This document shows, piece after piece, positions 58,101-64,000 of a DNA stretch of 64,000 bases. Source of the DNA: Muricea muricata (lineage: Eukaryota > Cnidaria > Anthozoa > Malacalcyonacea > Plexauridae); assembly GCA_963855995.1 (NCBI GenBank), contig OY979717.1, positions 5,253,428 to 5,317,427 on the forward strand, read 5' to 3'. Under the pieces are notes generated by a model. The model was not told the DNA's origin and did no database searches. It saw only the letters and a list, made by a program, of their open reading frames with translations. Every line of letters starts with the position of its first letter. Position 1 is the first letter of the stretch. A program made the position numbers and the translations under genes.

Positions 58101-59426
58101 ATCCTCTGGAACATCAAAGTAAGTTGCATTTGATTTAATCCTACAAGACAGAGTGTATACTGTAAGACAGAAATTCTCAAAATATAAATATATATCAGAA
58201 ATATATTTTTTAGTATTTCCACATTCATCCTCTTTTAACCAGTTTTAGAAAAAAGAGTATAATAGAAGTGTTTGAGTTTGTTGGGCAGGAGATTATGATG
58301 TTTCCTGATTTTGTTTTTTTCCACATCGATATATTATAGTTTATGCAAGGAAATTTCTCTTTTTCTTACTTCTGGAATTGTTCTGTCAGCTTTTGGTAAG
58401 GATGATATTTTAAAGATTGTTCTTGCTGTTCAAAAATATGGAATAATTTTAATTGTTTGTATTTTTGCAAATTAATGCTGGATTTTTTATTACAGGTTTA
58501 CCCATCGTTCTTGCTAGAAGTCGCGTGGTTAGTACATTTATATATTTTGAAGTTAATCTATATTTCTGGAATCTAATAATGGTAATTAGTCTTCTCCAAT
58601 TCCCTGCCAAAGTAAAGCTGAAAGTTGAGGCAAGTAAGACAAACTAAACAGTGTACTGAGATCATTCTGGTGGGGGGGGGGGGGGCTCAACATATTTAAC
58701 AATTAATTGACCATATCAATTCCGTTTTTAAATTTACTAACAATTTCCAATGAACTTATCGGCAAGTTTTATAACGTTTGTCTCCCTTACATAAACCCTC
58801 TTTTCAGAATTTTTCATTATTTTATAATACATGCATGCACTATGGGGTAAACGAGTTTAACTTTCCCACTAAAGGCTCACGTTTGCACACGTAGAACACG
58901 CATGTGGAAGGAGACCAGCACCTTCACAAATTTTGTAAGCATAAAAGATTAGCAAAGCTAGCTAAAGATGACTGGACAGCACACTTTATATGCAACATGG
59001 TAAGTTGTTGCATATTTTGGTCCAATTTTTACTCACTGCTACCAAAGGTGTTTTGTAATCTGTTGTATATTGATTTAATTTTGGGAATGCATTTCGTATT
59101 TTATATGCTTATTGAAAATACACCAAGGTATTATTACCATTATTTGTTTATAAAATTACGCTGCATGCAGCATGTAATAATTATGTACGATATGGTTTAA
59201 ATTTAGCTGTTACTGTACATGTTTGGCGTTTTTACTGTTTTCTGCTGAAGCATTTTAACAGATAATGTGTCGAGACAGTGATAAATGTCTTATTGTTGTC
59301 AATGTTTCTTTTGGTCAGATCGAATACGGGGCAATGGCGTTGGTGTTCAGTGGTAATGTCATGATGTTCTGTTCAATATTGGCTTATTTCCTTGTTTTTG
59401 AATCTGAGGATGAATGGGGAATTTAA
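55121..59426 (+). CDS. LEPROT: LEPROT / Vps55-family membrane protein (7 exons, complete)
   Basis: Exons: 55121-55155, 57464-57538, 57676-57698, 58034-58118, 58340-58395, 58496-58527, 59319-59426; all GT-AG and phase-consistent, 414 nt, 137 aa (human LEPROT 131). Family landmarks: LLLSFTGAIGILLVVLGCAL (first membrane segment), WWPFFVLMFYLLAPIPTII (second), the CKEISLFLTSGIVLSAFGLP block (third), IEYGAMALVFSGNVMMF (fourth) and an acidic tail ending DEWGI. Four-pass endosomal/Golgi proteins of this family act in endosome-to-lysosome sorting (yeast Vps55 with Vps68) and limit surface display of receptors such as leptin and growth-hormone receptor. Start: ATG 55121 is in frame with exon 2; the ATG at 55140, which reads MAGIK like the family, is not (see findings). 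Confidence 0.95.
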
Positions 59427-61316
59427 CAATTAAATCAAACTCTTGTACTAGATTTCGACCTCAACGTTCTGGTATAATACACAACAGGGGACAGTTGTTC
59501 AAAGCTGGGTTAAAGTTTAACCAACTGTTTTAGTTTCTGACAGTGTATTACTACATGTCCATTTTTTTCAAAACTTCAGGTAAAAAAACTACTATTGATC
59601 CAGACTGGATTGCTTGAGTAATTTTTCTAAGTTTGCAAACAAACTGCTGGGAAATTTTCTTTGACTCTGGAGTTAACCCAGGATCATGTTAACCGGCTTT
59701 TGAACAACTGACCCCAGAAGACTATGCTTAGCTAGTAAATTACTTGTATATTTAAAGAAGAGGGGATTTTTCATTTACTCTTTCATTAGGGAGATGACGG
59801 TACTGTATAGTAGTTTTGCAAAATGCAAATCATTTGTTTTGATATATTCTCATGTCCAGTGGTGGTGAATGTGGCACTCGGCAATAACCACCAATAACTT
59901 GTGGTTTGTTTTTTCAACTACTCAATGTTAGAAATATTTCAAAGCAAGACCCAAGGTTTGATTTTGGTTGACAGACGAAATATATGGCAGCCTCTCAGTA
60001 GAAAATTCACCCTTTATTACCCTACGGAAATAAAAAAAAATTATGGAATCAGCCGAGAGTGACTTTTTACTACCGACCTAACGGTCTTTAAACATTCCAC
60101 TGTTTGTAGTGGTTAAAGGTGCAAAGATCAATTTACTTTTCATATATGACTCGTACAAAAAAAAAGATACTCCACGCAGGTCAAAAGAATGGAAACACTA
60201 CTTGTACCAAATAATATTTGTATCAATAACATTGTAATGTAAAATGATAATATTCGAGGCAGTGATGTATGCTGGTCTAATTTTAATAGACTATGTGATA
60301 CATTATAAATGAATTAAATTCTAAATAATTATATTTCAAGATTGTTATTGACGAATTGTCAATTGTGTTTGTCAATTATGTATTCCTAATATTGAATTTA
60401 CTACAATAAGACGTTTATTAAATGTAAAAGTGATTAAAGTTTGTCTTATTTAGACTTAGGAAATTAAGATAACGTTGTGATTTGAAATGAGAGGACCGAA
60501 ACAACATGATAAACGTTTAGTAAGTGTGGAGGTTTTCATCGTGTTAATTTTTCATGTAAAAAACATCACCGAATACAATTATTGCGGCGTAGTTTTCATT
60601 TTAAGTAAGAAAGTGTTGTTGCTAAAAATGTTGGGCGCTGGGCTTCCACGGCCAGGGAGATTTCCTTGAAAAGAATATTACGGTGGAGAGATGGGTAAGT
60701 ATTTGACCCTTTCAAAAGTTCATTATTTCTTTCTCTCTGTGTTCGAATCACCACCTTTTGTAAAAACAGCCCTGTCTGAAGCCCTGCGGCAGCGTCCCTC
60801 ATTATGTTCTTTCTTTTCGGAAAATTTCTAATTCTTAACAAGACAAACTTTTGATTGTGCGAAAATGCAAAGTTTTACAATTGTATATAAAATTTAACTG
60901 TTCCTCATGCAGTCTTGAACATGTATTCAGACATTCTTTCTTATGCTATAATCCAGATAATAGATTAAACCATCGTGTTCTCTAATTGCCTACAAGACTA
61001 CGTATACTTTGATACTATAAATATCATTAACGTTCAAAATTTGCAATAACTCGCCGTCTTCCTTGTCTCCTTGCAGCTGGCTGATTTCTTCCTTGACTCT
61101 GATTTCTTGTGCTTGTGTATCCTCTCTGTTGCTAAACATTAGTAATATATTATGATAATTTAATATATGATCTTCGTTCACTGTTCAAAATCCGCGCACG
61201 CGATTGGTCAAAATCAGTGATCACTGGTCAAAATCGATCACGTGTGTTTTGGTTACCTGGCAACAACGAGTCGTTTGAGTGCGTTATCACAATAACGCAC
61301 GAAAAGTGTGCAGTAT
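59427..61316. other. LEPROT 3' flank; no further gene established
   Basis: ATTAAA six bases after the stop codon region could serve as a polyadenylation signal. Short frames at 60487-60669 and 60990-61181 are not supported as genes. Confidence 0.45.
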
Positions 61317-61662
61317 CACAGATTACTATTGTACCAGATGTCTATCTTCGTGTTTTCGCAAGGTAAATTTGTGTTCTCGATTTTCACTCTGATCACGAAT
61401 TGCACTCGTCATTTTTCGCAATATCACGTATGTTGCGCTTACTAAGAACATGGCGGACACTTGCGTCAGACTCGCGTCCAGGCCAGGCCTTTGTCAGACA
61501 TGCATAGGTTTTAGACTCGGTTAGACTGTTGCTTACGTTGTATGGCGTGGATTGCGCTTACTAAGAACATGGCGGAAATCTTTCGTCAGCTCGCGTAAGC
61601 AGTCAAAAACTTGTAACAGATATTTGGCGAAGATAGACATCTGGTACAATAGTAATCTGTGG
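61317..61662. repeat. Inverted repeat arms with internal direct repeat
   Basis: CACAGATTACTATTGTACCA ... (61317-61349) is perfectly inverted at 61629-61662. Between them TTGCGCTTACTAAGAACATG is repeated directly at 61433 and 61553. Confidence 0.8.
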
Positions 61663-61689
61663 CAGTATTGAAAATAGCCAGGAGTAAAA

Positions 61690-64000
61690 CGTCAAGAAAA
61701 CTGACAGTGTATTTACAAGTGGGGATAAAGCTAACAAGTTGATGAAAATATCGATGAATTCTACTATAAAGACCAAAAAGGAAAACAATCTTGAGAATTT
61801 CTATCGTCAGAGGTAATTAAACTTAGTAAACACCGATTATTCTCATTTTTTCGTCTGTGAACTCTCGCATGAAAGCTCATTTAACAGGCTATTTTTCGAC
61901 GTATCGTTGTGTTTATTTGCTTGACTCAGCTTGTAAAGGTTGTTCGCTACAATTCTTTAAATTTGTTGTACTTCTTTCACATGTTTTTAAAATCGGATTT
62001 GTTTTATTTTGTTTTGGTAGCGAAAGCGTACGGCTTTTGCTTGCGAGCACGACCAGTGAACTCAGATCATATATTAAATGTGTTAGAGACTGTTAAGTTC
62101 GTGGGCGGCCTCGTGCAGTATACAAAATTTTTCGTTCATTGTACATTCAGCTCGTGCGTGTATTTGTAAACAAAACACTCACAATAGTCTCTAACCTTAA
62201 ACATCAGTCAATATTATTCTTCTTTTTATGGAAAAGGCTAGGTCACGTGTTGTGATTGTGATTCCTAAGAAGGTCAACATTTACATAAAGAGGCGCGAAT
62301 TTTCGGCGTTACGTCCTAGTGTTTTTGAAATAATTTTAGATTTCAGCACAAGTTTGTTTTGAATGAGCAAATTGAATGAATCTTCCAAAAAGCCACGTAT
62401 CTACCCTGTTGATTCGATAAGTGTATGGCCAGGGGCTTTTTACTTTCTCCCAAAATAATCATTGTTAATAAGAACTTTTCAGTACAGTTATCATAAATCA
62501 AGTGTATCAATTTTTATAAGGATTTTTTCAAAGTCAAAAGAGGCTGTGGATATTTTGTTAATTTTGACTGGCTAGTTTTAAGGACGTTCATCAACCTACA
62601 GCCAAAATACAGGTTTTAACGTTCATTTTTTCTCAATTTCTCAACTGTATTCAAGTGCAGCAGCCGACATGCAATGACGGCAAAATGAAAGTCAACTTCA
62701 ACTCCTCATTCTCAGCCGTGAACTGAACAAAAACCAACCAAAAACCATGTTAGCAGAAAAAGAAATATGTACATTTTAAGTGTACCTTTCTCCGAAATTG
62801 AGTATTTGACATACAGAGTTTATTATATAAATTCCTGTGACAATTGCAGAGGCTATATATGGCAAAGATTGCCAAAATCTATTTATCAAAGGCGATTTTA
62901 TACCTTTTTGTTACTTTTTTTAGTGATATGAAATGGTTTTTCAAAATCAGGATTCTTTGTTCGGTGATTATATCAGAGTGTTATTTATTTTTGAAAACCA
63001 TGATGTTTAAGGGACTGTTTTATCGTTAAAAAACGTAGCAGTAACACGAAAAACTGTCCATTAACTTGCAACGAAATTTCAACCAAATGAATTAATGACG
63101 AACTGGTGATTTGTATTTGCTGTAAATTTAGCAAGGGGTAAAATTAATGGCGTCATTCTGACGTCATTTTTATACAAAACAGTTTCCATGTATAGGAATT
63201 TTTTTGCCCCAAATACTCAATGTTAAACAAAGGAGACTTTTGTCTGATTGGTTAATTTTTCCTAAGGCTTTCACTGATCAATTTCACTTCCGGTTCGGGA
63301 AGGCTCGAAAAAGCAGACGAAGATTTTAAAAAACAACAAGGTCAACTAGCCTAACTAAATGAGCAATCACAGTTCGGAATTATCTTTGTTTCTTCTGAAT
63401 TTAACGCTGGTAAATGTATGGGTATTTATCTTCGACATACTCACTTTTGAGACTTTGGGTAAAGATTTTAAACGTTTTAATCCCGACCAGTGTGTCAGTC
63501 TTAAAAAACACTTCCACACGAATACAACTACGTTAAAACATGATTTGACGTTTGGTGTTTCTACCTTCAAAGGGATAATATTAAAACAGCGCTAATTCAA
63601 GGTATAGCATTCAAAGACTATACGAGTTGTCAAGTGATGAAAGAATTAAGTTACGAAAGCGAATATAATAAGAAAAGAAGACCTGTTTATCGTGTTCGGT
63701 TTCCTTGACATGAACTGGCAAACAACTTGTATACCTCGACATATACCTTCTATTGTGCTCAATTAATTGACAGTTTTATATGCATCTGATTAACTCAAAA
63801 TTTTACTTGCTTAAAGTAATAAGGTAAGTCACTTTGATTATCAGTTTTCGTGTAATAACAGTATTTTGTCTGAAAGTTATCGGCTTTTGTTTTCAACATT
63901 TATCGTGATAGTAATTTTAGCTTTTTCGTAATGGAGTCTATTTGGCCAGTTTTTTACCCACCACGAATGCAGTGCAGGGTCAACAAAAAAATAAAACTCA
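61690..64000. other. No recognisable gene
   Basis: AT-rich; short frames only, none with a domain or splice-consistent exon structure that I can recognise. Confidence 0.45.

Noticed and set aside
58904..59200. 98-aa ORF in LEPROT intron 6
   Set aside because: Would interrupt the phase-consistent join of exons 6 and 7; no motif, probably chance.
60990..61181. Minus-strand frame with an acidic coiled-coil-like stretch (VKEEISQLQGDKEDGELLQI)
   Set aside because: Could be an exon, but no partner exons, no clear splice pair and no recognisable family.

Overview
This is animal genomic DNA: AT-rich, intron-containing and full of transposable elements. Two conserved protein-coding genes could be rebuilt exon by exon from the sequence. 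LRRC40 (leucine-rich repeat protein) lies on the minus strand in 17 exons, 40188-54901, and encodes 594 aa. LEPROT, a leptin-receptor-overlapping-transcript / Vps55-family protein, lies on the plus strand in 7 exons, 55121-59426, and encodes 137 aa. Their start codons face each other 219 bp apart, so the gap is a candidate bidirectional promoter. The short introns and the mix of BEL/Pao and Gypsy LTR elements, CR1/Jockey-like LINEs and hAT, PIF-Harbinger and mariner-like MITEs suggest an invertebrate. A cnidarian or similar early-branching animal fits, but I cannot prove the taxon from this window.

Layout. 1-2.65 kb: a nearly intact BEL/Pao element on the minus strand, running off the left edge. 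2.65-7.8 kb: MITEs, a dead LINE tail and anonymous DNA. 7.79-11.44 kb: a large inverted duplication carrying broken N-lobe exons of a protein kinase. 12.4-21.7 kb: tandem and foldback repeats, a decayed LINE, and a decayed Gypsy element (K02A2.6-like pol) whose 5' LTR region contains a minisatellite. 22.4-30.8 kb: a nested stack in which a BEL/Pao copy is split by a minus-strand Gypsy copy (5-bp target duplication GTAAC), itself rearranged with a LINE fragment and a hAT MITE. 31.2-33.6 kb: an array of C2H2 zinc fingers flanked on one side and interrupted at its 3' end by hAT-type insertions. 34.1-37.9 kb: nested MITEs, a third BEL/Pao relic and small TIR elements. 40.2-59.4 kb: LRRC40 and LEPROT, with many foldback repeats, a tRNA-like SINE and a minisatellite in the LRRC40 introns. 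59.4-64 kb: no gene recognised.

The mobile elements do not act together as a system; they record layered insertions. Several insertions are well dated relative to each other by target-site duplications and by an empty site. Three reading frames (BEL gag-pol, the kinase fragment, the zinc-finger array) are each broken by a 4-nt tandem duplication that creates a TAA codon. All exon joins given for LRRC40 and LEPROT are phase-consistent with GT-AG splice sites.
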